64,000 nt of DNA from Gammaproteobacteria bacterium (GCA_023257255.1 JALRCR010000003.1:1-64000); one strand, 5' to 3'. Counted from the first letter of the stretch, positions 44,217-54,685 are shown. The notes: generated from the sequence alone by a model not told the origin. Numbers and translations are program-made.

Positions 44217-45539
44217 ATGGCCGGCATTTTCAAGGCATATGACATCCGCGGCCTCTTCGGCAGCACGCTAACCGAATCTATCGCCACCGATATTGGCCGG
44301 GCGTTCGTCGATTTTCTGGGGGCGCGCACGGTGGTCGTCGGGCGCGATATGCGCACCCACTCCCCGGCGATGTTTGACGCGCTGGCGCGCGGCATCACCC
44401 AACAGGGCGCGACGGTGATCGACGTCGGTCTGTGCAGCACACCGATGTGCTACTTCGCCAACGGCACGCTGGGCGCGGATGGCAGCATCATGATCACCGC
44501 CTCGCACAACCCCGGTGAGTGGAATGGCATGAAAATGTGCCGCGAAAGCGCGATCCCGATTAGCGGCCCCACCGGCATCGAGACCATCGAAGCGCTCGTT
44601 CAGGCCGGCAATTTCAAACCCGCCGCCGCCACGCCCGGATCCATCACACAGCACGACATTGCCCCGGCCTACGCTGCGCATATCAAGTCCCGCGCCCGCT
44701 TCGCGCGCCCGCTGCGCATCGCCGTCGACTACGCCAATGCCATGGGTATTGTGGAAGCGCGCGCGCTGGCCGGGCTCTATGCGGAAGAAGCCCTGTTCGG
44801 CGAACTGGACGGTAGCTTCCCCAATCACGAAGCCAACCCGCTGGACCACGAGACGCTGGAACCGCTGCAGCACCTGGTGCGCACGCATGGCCCATTTGAT
44901 TTCGGCATTGCCTTTGACGGCGACGCCGACCGCGTCGGGTTCGTCGACGAGCGAGGCGACATCGTCCCGATGGACCTCATCACGGCGCTCATCGCCCAGA
45001 CCATGCTGAAAACCGAAGCCGGGCGAATTTTCTACGATCTCAGGAGCAGCAAGGCGGTCAAGGAAGCCATCGAAGAGGCGGGCGGCGAGGCGCTGATGTC
45101 GAGCGTCGGCCACGCCTTTATCAAGCGCCAGATGCGCGACGCCAATGCCCTGTTCGCCGGCGAACTCTCCGGGCACTACTACTTTCGGGAAAACTTCTTT
45201 GCCGAGAGTTCGGCGCTGGCGGTGATTGCGATTGGGAATCTGGTGAGCGCAAGCGCGCAGCCGCTGTCGGCCCTGATTGCGCCGCTCCGCCGCTATGCCC
45301 CGAGCGGCGAGATCAACTCGACCGTCAGCGATGTGGAAAGCGTTTTTCTCGCCCTTCGTGCGGCGTTCGCCGATGCCCGTTTCACGGAACTCGATGGCTT
45401 GACGGTTGAATACCCAGACTGGTGGTTCAACGTGCGGGCCTCAAACACCGAACCGCTGGTCCGCCTGAATCTGGAGGCTGCCGATGAGGCCTCGATGCGC
45501 GTGCACCGCGACGCGGTGCTGGCGATCATTCGCCGCTAG
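44217..45539 (+). CDS. Phosphomannomutase/phosphoglucomutase
   Basis: A 440-residue alpha-D-phosphohexomutase. Phosphoserine loop [13 protein letters not shown], metal-binding loop [10 protein letters not shown], sugar-binding loop GELSGHYYF and phosphate-binding loop [10 protein letters not shown] are all intact. It interconverts mannose 6- and 1-phosphate (or glucose forms) for LPS and exopolysaccharide nucleotide sugars. Names algC or manB are used in related bacteria; the sequence alone does not choose between them. Its 3' end overlaps the convergent cheB gene by 14 bases. Confidence 0.94.
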   Translation: MAGIFKAYDIRGLFGSTLTESIATDIGRAFVDFLGARTVVVGRDMRTHSPAMFDALARGITQQGATVIDVGLCSTPMCYFANGTLGADGSIMITASHNPGEWNGMKMCRESAIPISGPTGIETIEALVQAGNFKPAAATPGSITQHDIAPAYAAHIKSRARFARPLRIAVDYANAMGIVEARALAGLYAEEALFGELDGSFPNHEANPLDHETLEPLQHLVRTHGPFDFGIAFDGDADRVGFVDERGDIVPMDLITALIAQTMLKTEAGRIFYDLRSSKAVKEAIEEAGGEALMSSVGHAFIKRQMRDANALFAGELSGHYYFRENFFAESSALAVIAIGNLVSASAQPLSALIAPLRRYAPSGEINSTVSDVESVFLALRAAFADARFTELDGLTVEYPDWWFNVRASNTEPLVRLNLEAADEASMRVHRDAVLAIIRR

Positions 45540-46623
45540 GCGAGCGCGTCTGGTGCTCGCGGCAGATCTCCGCCGCGATCAGGGACAGGGGCACGCTGCG
45601 CTGGACCGCGCCGCGTTTAACGGCTTCTTTCGGCATGCCATAGACCACACAACTGGCTTCGTCCTGCGCCAGCGTCCGCGCGCCGACGTCGAACATTTCC
45701 TTTAAGCCCGCAGCCCCGTCATCGCCCATCCCGGTCATGATGATGCCCAGCGCGTTGCGTCCGGCCGCCTTGGCGGTCGAGCGAAACAGCACGTCGACCG
45801 ACGGCCGATGCCGGCTTACCGGCGGACCGTCTACCACTTCAACGAAGTAATAGGCGCCGCTACGCTTGAGCAGCGTGTGCTTGCCGCCCGGCGCGATGAG
45901 TGCAAGGCCGGGAATCACCCGATCGTTATGTTTCGCCTCGCGGACTTCTATCGCACACACGCTGTTCAGGCGCGTGGCAAAGGCTTCGGTAAATTTTTCT
46001 GGCATGTGCTGAACCACCACGATGCCCGGCGCGACCCGCGGCAGCGCGGTCAGCACGACTTCCAGCGCCTGCGTGCCGCCGGTGGAAGTGCCAATGGCGA
46101 CGATCCGTTCGGTGGTCTGCGCCATTGCCTGGGCAGTGGCGGCCGGGATAATGGCGTCCGCCGTCAGCTTGGGCGGAATGGGACGCGTGGGCCCCGGCGC
46201 GGCACGCACCCGCGGCACCCGCGCCTGGGCCGCCGCCTTGATGGCATTGACCAGCGCCGCCGAGCTTTCCTCAAGAAAGCGTTTGAGCGCCAGTTTGGGC
46301 TTGACGATGATCTCCACCGCGCCAGCCGCCATCGCCTGCATGGTGGTGTCCGCGCCTTTCTCGGTCAGGGTCGAACACAACACCACCGGGGTCGGGTGTT
46401 CATCCATGATTTTGCGCAGGAACGTGATGCCGTCCATCCGCGGCATTTCAACGTCCAGCACGATGACGTCGGGCCACTCGCGCTGCATCTTTTCCAACGC
46501 GTAAAGCGGGTCGGGGGCAACTGCCATCACCCGCAGGCCCGGCGTCTTGTTGATGATGTCGGCAAGCACCTGCCGCACGACCGCCGAGTCGTCGATGATC
46601 ATCACGCTGATGGGCGAGCTCAC
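45526..46623 (-). CDS. cheB: CheB protein-glutamate methylesterase
   Basis: A 365-residue response regulator-methylesterase. The receiver has Asp57 ([13 protein letters not shown]) and the effector domain the catalytic triad Ser in GTSTGGTQA, His in VVQHMPEKF and Asp in GMGDDGAAG. It removes methyl groups (and deamidates) from chemoreceptors when phosphorylated by CheA. The GTG start at 46623 shares bases with the cheD stop (GTGA), showing translational coupling. Last gene of the chemotaxis operon. Overlaps the convergent phosphohexomutase gene by 14 bases. Confidence 0.95.
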   Translation of the reverse strand: MSSPISVMIIDDSAVVRQVLADIINKTPGLRVMAVAPDPLYALEKMQREWPDVIVLDVEMPRMDGITFLRKIMDEHPTPVVLCSTLTEKGADTTMQAMAAGAVEIIVKPKLALKRFLEESSAALVNAIKAAAQARVPRVRAAPGPTRPIPPKLTADAIIPAATAQAMAQTTERIVAIGTSTGGTQALEVVLTALPRVAPGIVVVQHMPEKFTEAFATRLNSVCAIEVREAKHNDRVIPGLALIAPGGKHTLLKRSGAYYFVEVVDGPPVSRHRPSVDVLFRSTAKAAGRNALGIIMTGMGDDGAAGLKEMFDVGARTLAQDEASCVVYGMPKEAVKRGAVQRSVPLSLIAAEICREHQTRSPSGE

Positions 46624-47120
46624 GGTGGCGTCACCTTCGGCTGGTGCTTGACCCACACGCTGCCGTCCCACAGGTCAAACATCACAATGCGATGCCCCTC
46701 ACCGCCCACATGGCTGGCCTTCACCGGCTGACCATGCAACGCGAGAATACCCAGCCCGGCCTGCACGTTCTGCTTCCCGATGGCCTGCCGGTTATCAGAC
46801 TTGTTGACGCTCGGAAACATATCGCCGCCGCCAAAAAGTTTGATTTCATATTCGTTAGGGTCAGTGCCAAAGCGAATCGCTTCGTTCAGGAACATCAGGT
46901 AAGCCTCATCGCCGAAGCGACCGTCGAGTTCGGCGGTGCGCCGCGCGCCGCGGGTCGGCAGCATGTAGTGGCACATGCCGCCGTAACGGCGCACCGGGTG
47001 CCACATGGTCATCGCCACGCAGGACCCAAGCAGGGTCCGCATGCGCACATCCGGGTCATCGCTGAACTGGAACTCGCCCGGTTGCAGGAAGTACTCAAAG
47101 TATTCGCTGGCCTTGCGCAT
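46620..47120 (-). CDS. cheD: CheD chemoreceptor glutamine deamidase
   Basis: A 166-residue deamidase. The catalytic Cys34 lies in LGSCVAM and the catalytic His51 in GGMCHYMLP. It deamidates glutamines in chemoreceptors to methylatable glutamates. It lies between cheR and cheB in the operon. No CheC partner is found in the window. Confidence 0.94.
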   Translation of the reverse strand: MRKASEYFEYFLQPGEFQFSDDPDVRMRTLLGSCVAMTMWHPVRRYGGMCHYMLPTRGARRTAELDGRFGDEAYLMFLNEAIRFGTDPNEYEIKLFGGGDMFPSVNKSDNRQAIGKQNVQAGLGILALHGQPVKASHVGGEGHRIVMFDLWDGSVWVKHQPKVTPP

Positions 47121-47134
47121 ACGGACTCAAAAGC

Positions 47135-47941
47135 TCATTGACGCTGATAAATCGCAGGATGAATCGTGGTCAGCGGCAGGTTCATGCCGTGCAGGCTCTC
47201 CGAATGCCCGCAAAAGAAGTAGCCGCCCGGCCGCAGCGCGGCACAGAGCTGGCGGACCACCTTGGTCTTGGTTTCCATGTCGAAATAAATCAGCACATTG
47301 CGCAGAAAAATAAGATCAAACACGCCCACCTCGGGCAGCGGCGCGATCAGGTTAACCTGCAGAAATTTCACCCGCCGGCGCAATTCCGGCATGACCCGGA
47401 AAGTACCCTCCTGGGCGCGCACGCCACGCAGACAGTAGCGCGTTAGCAGCGGCCGCGGAATGTGCTCGGCGCGCTCCATGGCGTAATGCGCCGTCTGGGC
47501 CCGGGCGAGCACCCGCGTGCTGATGTCCGAGGCGAGCATTTCCCAGCCGTTCTCGCCCAGCAAGGGTGCCAGCGTCATCGCAATACTCCAGGGCTCCTCG
47601 CCGCTGGAACAGGCCGCGCTCCACACCCGATAGCTCGCCCCGGGTCGCCGCTCCGGCACGGCACGCTCGCGCATAAAGTCGAAATGCTTGGGTTCGCGGA
47701 AAAAATAGGTTTCGTTGGTGGTCAGCAGGTCAAGCGCAATCTGCGCTTCCTGCTGCTCGCGAGCGTCGATAATCAGCCGGTAATAGTCGCCAAAGCTGTC
47801 GAGACCAAAGTGCATCAGGCGCTTTTGCAGCCGGCTCATGACCAGCGGCTTCTTGGCCGGCGACATGCTGATCCCGGCCTGCTCGTACACCCAGTTACGC
47901 AGCAGCCCGAAATCCTGATCGCTCATCGCGGTGACGGTCAT
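47135..47941 (-). CDS. cheR: CheR chemoreceptor methyltransferase
   Basis: A 268-residue SAM-dependent methyltransferase. It has an N-terminal helical domain and a Rossmann-type C-terminal domain with the SAM motif SAACSSGEEPWS, TNETYFFREPKHF, and the downstream HSESL. No TPR extension. It methylates receptor glutamates for adaptation. The start could also be the ATG 15 bases further in (47926); neither has a clear ribosome site. Lies 15 bases upstream of cheD. Confidence 0.95.
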   Translation of the reverse strand: MTVTAMSDQDFGLLRNWVYEQAGISMSPAKKPLVMSRLQKRLMHFGLDSFGDYYRLIIDAREQQEAQIALDLLTTNETYFFREPKHFDFMRERAVPERRPGASYRVWSAACSSGEEPWSIAMTLAPLLGENGWEMLASDISTRVLARAQTAHYAMERAEHIPRPLLTRYCLRGVRAQEGTFRVMPELRRRVKFLQVNLIAPLPEVGVFDLIFLRNVLIYFDMETKTKVVRQLCAALRPGGYFFCGHSESLHGMNLPLTTIHPAIYQRQ

Positions 47942-47978
47942 GGGCGCGTGCCTGCCTTGCGCCAGCGCGCCGACACCA

Positions 47979-48497
47979 TCACGACGCTGTGCCAGCTTCG
48001 GTCACCATGCCCAGTGCCGCAATTTCGTGGATCGACAGCACGGTCGAACTGTCCAGAATCACCACAAAGCCGCCGTTTACCTTGCCCATGCCGCGAATAA
48101 AATCTGTGCGCAGTCGCGCGCCAAAGCTGGGCGGGGGTTCGATATCGGCTGCCGGAATGTCGATGACCTGGTTGACGCCATCGACAATGATCCCGACGTC
48201 CAGCTGCTCTTCTGCCGTCTGCACTTCGAGTATCACCACGCAGGTCCGGCGCGTCGGCTTGCTTGCCGCCCGCCCGAAGCGCACGGCAAGGTCCACCACG
48301 GGCACCACCCTGCCGCGCAGGTTCAGCACCCCGCGCACGCAGGGCGCCATCATCGGCACGCTGGTCATCTCCGGATATTCGAGGATTTCCTTGATCATCA
48401 GGATGGGCATGGCGAAGGTTTCCTCTCCCAGCCTGAAGGTCAGGTACTGCTGGTGTTCGGCGCCGACGCCGGTCGTCTCCTTGAGGACAGTCTGCAT
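47979..48497 (-). CDS. cheW: CheW coupling protein
   Basis: A 172-residue adaptor with one CheW-like SH3-type domain (about 15-160): YLTFRLGEETFAMPI, ILEYPEMTSVPMMAPCVRGVLNLRGRVVPVVDL, and the paired strands VGIIVDGVNQVIDI. It links receptors to CheA. Preceded by a G-rich ribosome site. The receptor gene stops 8 bases upstream. Confidence 0.95.
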   Translation of the reverse strand: MQTVLKETTGVGAEHQQYLTFRLGEETFAMPILMIKEILEYPEMTSVPMMAPCVRGVLNLRGRVVPVVDLAVRFGRAASKPTRRTCVVILEVQTAEEQLDVGIIVDGVNQVIDIPAADIEPPPSFGARLRTDFIRGMGKVNGGFVVILDSSTVLSIHEIAALGMVTEAGTAS

Positions 48498-48505
48498 GAC
48501 GCCCC

Positions 48506-50347
48506 CTAGAACTTGATGAAGTCGGAATCGGACAAATCGTTCTCGACCAGACGAGCCCCGCCGGCAATGCGAGCGGCTGGTGCCGCGCGGCGCGCTGGCG
48601 GCACCGTGCGGGCCGAAGACAGCGACCGCACGTCGGCCGATCCTCGTCCACCGGCGCGGCCTTCAAGCCGGAAAAATGCCATCAGGTCGCGCAGCTGGGC
48701 TGCTTTTCCATTCATCTCTTCAGCGGTCGCGGCCAACTCCTCCGCTGCCGAGGCGTTCTGCTGCGTGGCCTGATTGAGCTGGTTAATCGCGGAATTAATC
48801 TGCGTTGCGCCGGTCGCCTGCTCGCTCGAGGCGGCGGCGATTTCCTGGACGAGGTCGGAGGTCTTCTGAATTGCCGGCACAATTTCGACCAGCAGCGATC
48901 CCGCCCGCTCGGCGAGCTGGACGCTGTTGCTGGCCAGACCGCTGATTTCCTGTGCCGCCACCTGACTGCGTTCGGCAAGCTTGCGCACTTCGGCTGCGAC
49001 CACCGCGAAGCCACGACCATGCTCACCGGCCCGTGCGGCCTCGATCGCCGCGTTCAAGGCCAGCAGATTGGTCTGGTAGGCGATGTCATCGATGATGCCG
49101 ATCTTTTGGGCGATGGTTTTCATGGCCTGCACGGTGTCGCGCACCGCGACGCCTCCTTCGGACGCCTCCTGCGCGGCCTTGCCCGCCATGCCGTCGGTGA
49201 TCTTGGCGTTTTCGCTGTTCTGGTTGATCGACGCCGCCATTTCCTCAATCGACGCGCTTGATTCCTCCACGCTGGCCGCCTGTTCGCTGGCTGCCTGGCT
49301 AATCGACTGCGCGGTAGCGCTGACCTGTTCGGCCGCGTTCAGGATGGCTTCGGTCGTGGTGCTGACTTCCGCAATCGTGGTTGATAGCCGGTCGACAGTG
49401 TCGTTGCAGGCGTCCTTCAAGGCGCCAAACGTGCCCTGATAGTCGGTCGTGATTTTTTCCGTCAGATCGCCGCTGGCCAGCGCTGACAGCACGCGCAGCA
49501 CTTCGCTCAACCCGGTGTCGCAGGTCCCTACCAGCGCGTTGATGTTGTCGCAGAGTTGCTTGAAGAAGCCCTCCTTGTTCGACGAATCCAGCCGCCGGCC
49601 AAAGTCGCCGTCAGAGGCCGCGCTGACCACGCCGGCCAGTTCCTTCTCCACCGCGACTTCTTCGGTGCGGTCTTTCCACTCGACCACGGCGCCTAGCCGT
49701 TCGCCTTTCTCATCAATGATTGGCGACGCCGTCAAAGAGAAGGTCCGGCCGCCGACCACGATCTGCGCGCGATGCGCGGCCCGGAGCTGCCCGAGGAGAT
49801 TGCGCTGGTGGGCCGGATTCTTGTGGAAGGTGTCGAAGTTAACGCCCAGCAAACGCTTGGCATCGAAGTGCGGCAGTTCTTTACGGATATCCGCTTCGGC
49901 GTTGACCAGCATGGCCCCGACCGAATGATTCAGGTAGCGGATGATCCCGTCGCGGTCGGCAATCATCACGTTGGTCGTGACGTTGTCCAGCGCCTGTTTG
50001 ATCCGCAGGTTCTCGGCCTGCTGGGCGCCGCCTGAGGCCATTCGCTCACGGATGTCGTCCATCGCCGCAGTGATAACCGCTTTGCGCCCGGGCAGGCGCT
50101 CGAACTCGAAGGTCAAATCGCCGCTGGTGTAGCGCTTGATCGCATCTACCACCTGCATCTTCACCGCGATATGAGATTCAACCAGGGTGTTCACGGCATC
50201 CGCAATTTTTTGCTGCGCGCCTTCCAGCCCGACCAGTGGAATCTTGTAGTCGATTGCGCCGGCCGTGTGCTCCTGCTGCAGGCGGGTCACCGCTGCAAGC
50301 AGTTGTTCCAACTGCCGTGCGCCCTTGTTCATGTCGAAAATACCCAT
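48506..50347 (-). CDS. Cytoplasmic methyl-accepting chemotaxis protein with PAS domain
   Basis: A 613-residue soluble chemoreceptor without membrane segments. It has an N-terminal helical region with HAMP-like heptads (about 1-110), a PAS-like sensor domain (about 120-230), a further HAMP-like helix pair, and a long signalling helix hairpin with the conserved tip [26 protein letters not shown]. The C-terminus ends in acidic-aromatic SDSDFIKF and lacks the NWETF-type CheR tether. It probably senses an intracellular cue. Ribosome site GGAGG precedes the ATG. A fellow receptor lies upstream of cheY in the same operon. Confidence 0.93.
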   Translation of the reverse strand: MGIFDMNKGARQLEQLLAAVTRLQQEHTAGAIDYKIPLVGLEGAQQKIADAVNTLVESHIAVKMQVVDAIKRYTSGDLTFEFERLPGRKAVITAAMDDIRERMASGGAQQAENLRIKQALDNVTTNVMIADRDGIIRYLNHSVGAMLVNAEADIRKELPHFDAKRLLGVNFDTFHKNPAHQRNLLGQLRAAHRAQIVVGGRTFSLTASPIIDEKGERLGAVVEWKDRTEEVAVEKELAGVVSAASDGDFGRRLDSSNKEGFFKQLCDNINALVGTCDTGLSEVLRVLSALASGDLTEKITTDYQGTFGALKDACNDTVDRLSTTIAEVSTTTEAILNAAEQVSATAQSISQAASEQAASVEESSASIEEMAASINQNSENAKITDGMAGKAAQEASEGGVAVRDTVQAMKTIAQKIGIIDDIAYQTNLLALNAAIEAARAGEHGRGFAVVAAEVRKLAERSQVAAQEISGLASNSVQLAERAGSLLVEIVPAIQKTSDLVQEIAAASSEQATGATQINSAINQLNQATQQNASAAEELAATAEEMNGKAAQLRDLMAFFRLEGRAGGRGSADVRSLSSARTVPPARRAAPAARIAGGARLVENDLSDSDFIKF

Positions 50348-50382
50348 GACTGCCTACCTCCGGTTGATGTGGCTGGGCGGCA

Positions 50383-52599
50383 TCACGCCACCACGATGCC
50401 TGTTGGGCGTGCGCCTTCCACCCGTTTGATGAGTCCCGGCACATCGAGGATCAGCGCAACTTCGCCGCTACCCAGGATGGTCGAGCCACTAATGCCTTGC
50501 AGATAACTGAAGAGTTTTCCGAGCGGCTTGATAACCGTCTGGAGTTCACCCAGTAATTCATCGACGACCAGTCCCGCCTTAATCTGCCCAAAGCGGACTA
50601 CTACAACATTCTCGCGGCGCGCCGCGCCTTCGCTGATGCCGAAGGCATCCCGCAGGCGCAGCACCGGCAGGACCTCGCCCCGCACGTTGATGAAGCCCTG
50701 CTCGCTCACGGCATGCCGATGGGCCTCGGAAAGCTCCATGCACTCCACCACCACATCCAGCGGCAGCACGTAACGCGCCGCGCCCAGCCCGACCATGAAG
50801 CCATCGATAATCGCCAGGGTCAGGGGCAGACGAATCAGCACGGTGGTTCCGGTGCCCTCTTCGCTCTGGATCTCTATCGTGCCGCGCAGCGCTTCGATGC
50901 TGCGTCGAACCACATCCATCCCCACCCCGCGCCCGGACAGATTCGACACTGCATCTGCGGTGGAAAAGCCCGCCTCGAAGATCAGTTGGCGAATTTCTTG
51001 GGGGGTCGGGTTCGCGCTGGCCGCCAGCAGCCCGCGCTCGATGGCCTTCCGGCGAATCTTTTCGACATTCAGCCCGGCGCCGTCGTCGCCCACCTCAATC
51101 ACGATGCTGCCCGAGTCGTGGTAGGCGTTGAGCGAGACCTGCGCGCGCGCCGACTTACCGGCAGCGACTCGCGTCATGCCGGATTCGATCCCGTGGTCCA
51201 TGGCATTGCGCACCAGATGCATCAGCGGGTCACCAATGCGCTCGACCACCGATTTATCAAGTTCGGTCTCGGCGCCGGAAATCGCCAGTTCGATGTCTTT
51301 GCCGAGTTCGCGACTGACGTCGCGAACAACCCGCTGGAAGCGCTGGAAGGTCGCGCCGATCGCTACCATGCGCAGGCCCAGCGCGCTGTCGCGCACCTGC
51401 TCGACCAGGCGCAGCAGCGAGGCCGCGGACTCGACGACATCCGGAATACCGGCTTTGGCCGCGAGCGCCTGCGTACCTGAACCGGCGATCACCAGTTCGC
51501 CAACGATGTTGATCAACTGGTCGAGCTTGTCGGCGTCGATGCGGATCAGGCGACTGTCCTGTGCCTTCGCCTGTCGACTTTGCTGTTGACGTTCGACCGC
51601 CGCGTCGACCACCGCAGCCGGTACCGCCGAGTCTTCGACCAGAATCTGGCCGAGGGGCCGCTCGTCGCTCGCGCTTGCCTGTTTGGCCAGGGCCGTGCTG
51701 AGTTCGGACGCAGCCACCGCGTGTACCGCGCTCAAGACTTCGCCCAGACGCCCCGTGCTTTCAGGCAGGGCGTCGATAGCTTTCAACTGTGCGTCGACGA
51801 CCTGCGTGGGCGGCGCGATGCGCACGACGCAGTCGTCACGCACAAAATCAAAGACGGCCTCAATGGCGGTCCGGTCGGCGCTGCTGTCCAGTTCTATTTC
51901 AAGGTCGACATAGCAGGACTCCGGGTCCATTTCGGCCAACGGCGGCAGCCGGTCCCAGCCCGTCGCCACGCTGTGCACATCTCCCAGCGTGGCGAGATAG
52001 CGCACGAACGACATGGGGTCCATGCCATTGCGCAGCACGTCCGTACCGAACTGCAGGGAAATGCGCCAGTACCGGGTGATCGGACTGGCCGACTCGTCCG
52101 CAGCGTCGCTGTGCAGGAACACCGCCAGGTCGTCGGCCAGCGATCCATGTTTTGGGGCGGCGGACGTAGCGGCGCCCGAGGCTGGCTTGCCCGCGGGGGC
52201 AGCGACCGGCCCGCCCAGCATCGCCGCTAGTTCAGCCACCAGCGCAGTGCCACGCGCCTGAAGCTCGCCACTCAGCGGCTCTTCGGCAACCGAGGGCGCA
52301 ATCATCGACTGAATATGATCGCCGCTCCGCAGAAGCAGCGCTGACAAGCTGCTGCTGAAGGGCAACTCGCCGGCGCGCAACTTGTCGAGCAGGTTCTCCA
52401 GATGGTGCGTGAACGACACCATCTGGTCGAAGCCGAACATGCCGGCGGATCCTTTGATGGTGTGGGCAGCGCGAAACACCGCATCAAGCAGTTCCCGATC
52501 GTCCGGCTGGTCTTCAAGCGCCAGCAGCGACTGCTCCATTTGTTCGAGCAGTTCGCGGCATTCGGCAACGAAGGTATCGAGTGCGGGATTCAGATCCAT
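50383..52599 (-). CDS. cheA: CheA chemotaxis histidine kinase
   Basis: A 738-residue kinase. The P1 Hpt domain has phosphorylated His46 in AAHTIKGSAG; a CheY-binding P2-like domain follows at about 160-270 (ITRYWRISLQFGTDVL), then the P3 dimer helices, the P4 ATPase domain (LVRNAMDHGIE, DDGAGLN, GRGVGMDVV) and the P5 CheW-like domain to the end. It phosphorylates CheY and CheB. ATG 52599 is chosen because it starts the standard P1 domain; upstream in-frame codons belong to the STAS gene region. Confidence 0.95.
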   Translation of the reverse strand: MDLNPALDTFVAECRELLEQMEQSLLALEDQPDDRELLDAVFRAAHTIKGSAGMFGFDQMVSFTHHLENLLDKLRAGELPFSSSLSALLLRSGDHIQSMIAPSVAEEPLSGELQARGTALVAELAAMLGGPVAAPAGKPASGAATSAAPKHGSLADDLAVFLHSDAADESASPITRYWRISLQFGTDVLRNGMDPMSFVRYLATLGDVHSVATGWDRLPPLAEMDPESCYVDLEIELDSSADRTAIEAVFDFVRDDCVVRIAPPTQVVDAQLKAIDALPESTGRLGEVLSAVHAVAASELSTALAKQASASDERPLGQILVEDSAVPAAVVDAAVERQQQSRQAKAQDSRLIRIDADKLDQLINIVGELVIAGSGTQALAAKAGIPDVVESAASLLRLVEQVRDSALGLRMVAIGATFQRFQRVVRDVSRELGKDIELAISGAETELDKSVVERIGDPLMHLVRNAMDHGIESGMTRVAAGKSARAQVSLNAYHDSGSIVIEVGDDGAGLNVEKIRRKAIERGLLAASANPTPQEIRQLIFEAGFSTADAVSNLSGRGVGMDVVRRSIEALRGTIEIQSEEGTGTTVLIRLPLTLAIIDGFMVGLGAARYVLPLDVVVECMELSEAHRHAVSEQGFINVRGEVLPVLRLRDAFGISEGAARRENVVVVRFGQIKAGLVVDELLGELQTVIKPLGKLFSYLQGISGSTILGSGEVALILDVPGLIKRVEGARPTGIVVA

Positions 52600-52618
52600 G
52601 GCGTGGAAACTCCGGATC

Positions 52619-52894
52619 TCAGGCTTGAAAAAGCTTGCGCAGCCCAAGCAGCGCGAGGGTCTCGTCGACCGCCGGACTGCTCGCGGCCAGCCGGAGCGGC
52701 CGCCCGGAATGCACACATTCGCGATGCAAGAGCAGCAACTGCTGCACGCCCGCCGTGTCGAGTTCGCTGACGTCCGAGAGGTCCAGACTCAAGGCGCTAC
52801 CGCCCTCCAGCAAGGCCTGCTGTACCGCCTGCTGGGTCTCCGCGGCGGCGTAGATATTCAGCTCGCCGCTCAGCTTGAGATTGGTGATGTTCAT
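52619..52894 (-). CDS. STAS-domain protein
   Basis: A 91-residue single STAS domain, the anti-anti-sigma fold. It has LSLDLSDVSELDTAGVQQLLLL with Thr (and Ser) at the usual phosphorylation position. STAS proteins are commonly encoded between cheY and cheA in polar-flagellate and Alphaproteobacteria/Gammaproteobacteria clusters and may tune kinase output. No partner anti-sigma kinase is in the window. Fits its place between cheY and cheA. Confidence 0.88.
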   Translation of the reverse strand: MNITNLKLSGELNIYAAAETQQAVQQALLEGGSALSLDLSDVSELDTAGVQQLLLLHRECVHSGRPLRLAASSPAVDETLALLGLRKLFQA

Positions 52895-52928
52895 AGGGTC
52901 TGGATTCCGGCCGCGGCGCGCACTGGGT

Positions 52929-53297
52929 TCAGGGCAGAACGAGCTTGGCCACGGCGGCCAGCATCTGCTCGGGCTTGAAGGGCTTGACGACCCACGCCTT
53001 GGCGCCGGCTGCCTGCCCTTCCTGCTTTTTGTCTTCCTGGCTCTCGGTGGTGAGCATGATGATTGGCGTGAACTTGTAGTTAGGCAGTTGCTTCACCGCT
53101 TTCACAAACTCGATGCCGTTCATGTTGGGCATGTTCACGTCACTGATGATGAGGTGAATCTTCTGCCCGCTCAGTTTGCCCAGCGCGTCCTTGCCGTCGC
53201 AGGCTTCCAGCACGTCGTAGCCGCCGCCCTTCAGCGCAATGGCCACGACCTGCCGCAAGGAGGCTGAGTCGTCCACAATCAGAATTGTCTTTGCCAT
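52929..53297 (-). CDS. cheY: CheY response regulator
   Basis: A 122-residue single-domain receiver. Acidic pair Asp9-Asp10, phosphoacceptor Asp53 in LIISDVNMPNMNG, Thr in MLTTES and Lys in VVKPFKPEQ are all present. It binds the flagellar motor when phosphorylated. GAGG precedes the ATG at suitable distance. Second gene of the operon. No CheZ phosphatase gene is nearby. Confidence 0.95.
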   Translation of the reverse strand: MAKTILIVDDSASLRQVVAIALKGGGYDVLEACDGKDALGKLSGQKIHLIISDVNMPNMNGIEFVKAVKQLPNYKFTPIIMLTTESQEDKKQEGQAAGAKAWVVKPFKPEQMLAAVAKLVLP

Positions 53298-53306
53298 ACC
53301 GGTTCC

Positions 53307-54485
53307 TCAGAAAAACGTGATGTCGTCGGCGCCGCCCTGACCGCCGCCCGGGACGCCCGAGGCGCTCGCACTGCGCTCCTCGGTCATCGTGTAGGAGCGC
53401 TCCATCTTTTCGAGCAAGCGGGTGATGGCCGTCACGTCCGGCGACTGGCCAGAGGCCAGCTGGTCGCGCAGGTTCATCAGGCTGTCGGTCACATGCATCA
53501 GGAGCTGGTTGATGCGATCCTGGAATTGCAGCTGTTCGAGCGCGCCGGAGACCGCGCTGGTGATGGCCGCGCTTTCGGTGCGTAGCACGTCCGCCGATTG
53601 GGTCAGCCCCTGCATGGCCTGCTGGAACTCATTGACCACGCCCGAGAGCTGGGTTTCGCAATCGATGCGCGCCTGACTGTCGCGCGTCGCCGCCGCCTCG
53701 ATGAGGTCGGAAGAATCCTTGATGCTGCGGTTCACCGCGTCGATTTTCTGGCTAATGTTTTTGCCGATGGCGCCCGAGCGCGTGGACAGCGTGCGCACTT
53801 CGTCGGCCACCACCGCGAAGCCCCGACCGGCCTCACCGGCGCGCGCCGCTTCAATCGCCGCGTTCAGCGCAAGCAGGTTGGTCTGGTCGGCGATGCTGGC
53901 GACGTCGGCCGCCATCTTTTGCAGTTCGACGGTGAACTGCACCAGCCGCTGGCTTTCTTCCAGCATGTGCTGTTTTTCGGACAGGGTGGTGTCGAGAATT
54001 TGTCCGACCAGGTTCAGCCGCCGCTCGCTGTTGTTAACGACCTGTCGCAACCCTTCCCCGGACGCGCCCTGCTCCACGCCAGCCACCCGGTACGACGCGC
54101 TGACCGCATCGTTCAAGCGATCGACGATGCCGGCGAAGTCATGCGTGAGGTTGACCACTGCGCCTTCCAGCTGCTGCCGGGCCGTGCCGATGTGGCGCAC
54201 CCACACGGGCACCACGTCGCTACCGAGCACCGCCAGCGCCGACTGCTGGCGCTGGTTCAATGCGGCAAGTTCCTGCTGATGCGTTGCCGAGAGGCGTTCA
54301 ACGGCGGCTTTACTCAGTGCGCTTGCCAGCGCTTGCGCGCGCTGGTCCAGCACCAGGCCCACCACCACCAGCACCGCCGCAGCGGCATAGCTTGCGATGC
54401 CTGCCGGCGCCCAGACTACGGCCGCAGCGCCGATTACCGCGAGAGGCGTAGTCCCCCAGGACCACATGCTTGATTCCGTTTTCAT
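53307..54485 (-). CDS. Membrane methyl-accepting chemotaxis-like protein
   Basis: A 392-residue protein with two hydrophobic helices near the N-terminus (about 10-48) separated by a very short turn, and no periplasmic sensor domain. The cytoplasmic part carries the receptor signalling hairpin with tip [21 protein letters not shown]. It ends in a flexible Gly-rich tail terminating DDITFF. With no ligand domain it may sense membrane or cytoplasmic state, or organise the array. ATG 54485 has a purine-rich site directly upstream. First gene of the operon, behind a sigma-28-like promoter. Confidence 0.9.
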   Translation of the reverse strand: MKTESSMWSWGTTPLAVIGAAAVVWAPAGIASYAAAAVLVVVGLVLDQRAQALASALSKAAVERLSATHQQELAALNQRQQSALAVLGSDVVPVWVRHIGTARQQLEGAVVNLTHDFAGIVDRLNDAVSASYRVAGVEQGASGEGLRQVVNNSERRLNLVGQILDTTLSEKQHMLEESQRLVQFTVELQKMAADVASIADQTNLLALNAAIEAARAGEAGRGFAVVADEVRTLSTRSGAIGKNISQKIDAVNRSIKDSSDLIEAAATRDSQARIDCETQLSGVVNEFQQAMQGLTQSADVLRTESAAITSAVSGALEQLQFQDRINQLLMHVTDSLMNLRDQLASGQSPDVTAITRLLEKMERSYTMTEERSASASGVPGGGQGGADDITFF

Positions 54486-54570
54486 ATCTCTTCCGCGCTC
54501 AGATTGCTGTGTATCGGGAGGGCGCGGTGTAAACGCCGCAGCTGGCAAAGCCGGCCCCCGTGTGGGAGAG

Positions 54571-54597
54571 CTATCGACAAGCCAATGAGCGACTTGA
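54571..54597 (-). promoter_or_regulatory. Sigma-28 (FliA)-type promoter of the chemotaxis operon
   Basis: On the minus strand, -35 TCAAGTCG, 11-base spacer, -10 GTCGATAG. Consensus is TAAAGTTT-N11-GCCGATAA (TCAAG is also common for the -35), so the -10 agrees at six of eight positions and the spacing is exact. It ends about 86 bases upstream of the first gene. Implies control with the late flagellar regulon. Confidence 0.65.
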
Positions 54598-54661
54598 GCG
54601 GTTTCTTTGCAGAAACCTCCGGAAAACCCGGGCTAAAGTCCGGGGCGAAGCGGCCGGGCGG

Positions 54662-54685
54662 GCTGGCGCCGGGGGTGGCGCCAGC
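54662..54685. terminator. Hairpin after MFS transporter gene
   Basis: GCTGGCGCC, loop GGGGGT, GGCGCCAGC; perfect 9-bp stem, about 10 bases after the transporter stop on the minus strand. No T-tract follows in the direction of transcription, so termination efficiency is uncertain, but it separates the transporter from the chemotaxis operon. Confidence 0.6.

Noticed and set aside
54634-54660. Plus-strand TAAAGTCC-N11-GCCGGGCG resembling a sigma-28 promoter
   Set aside because: The -10 matches only in its first half and is GC-only, and there is no plus-strand gene downstream (it would read antisense into the MFS gene). The minus-strand site is much better.
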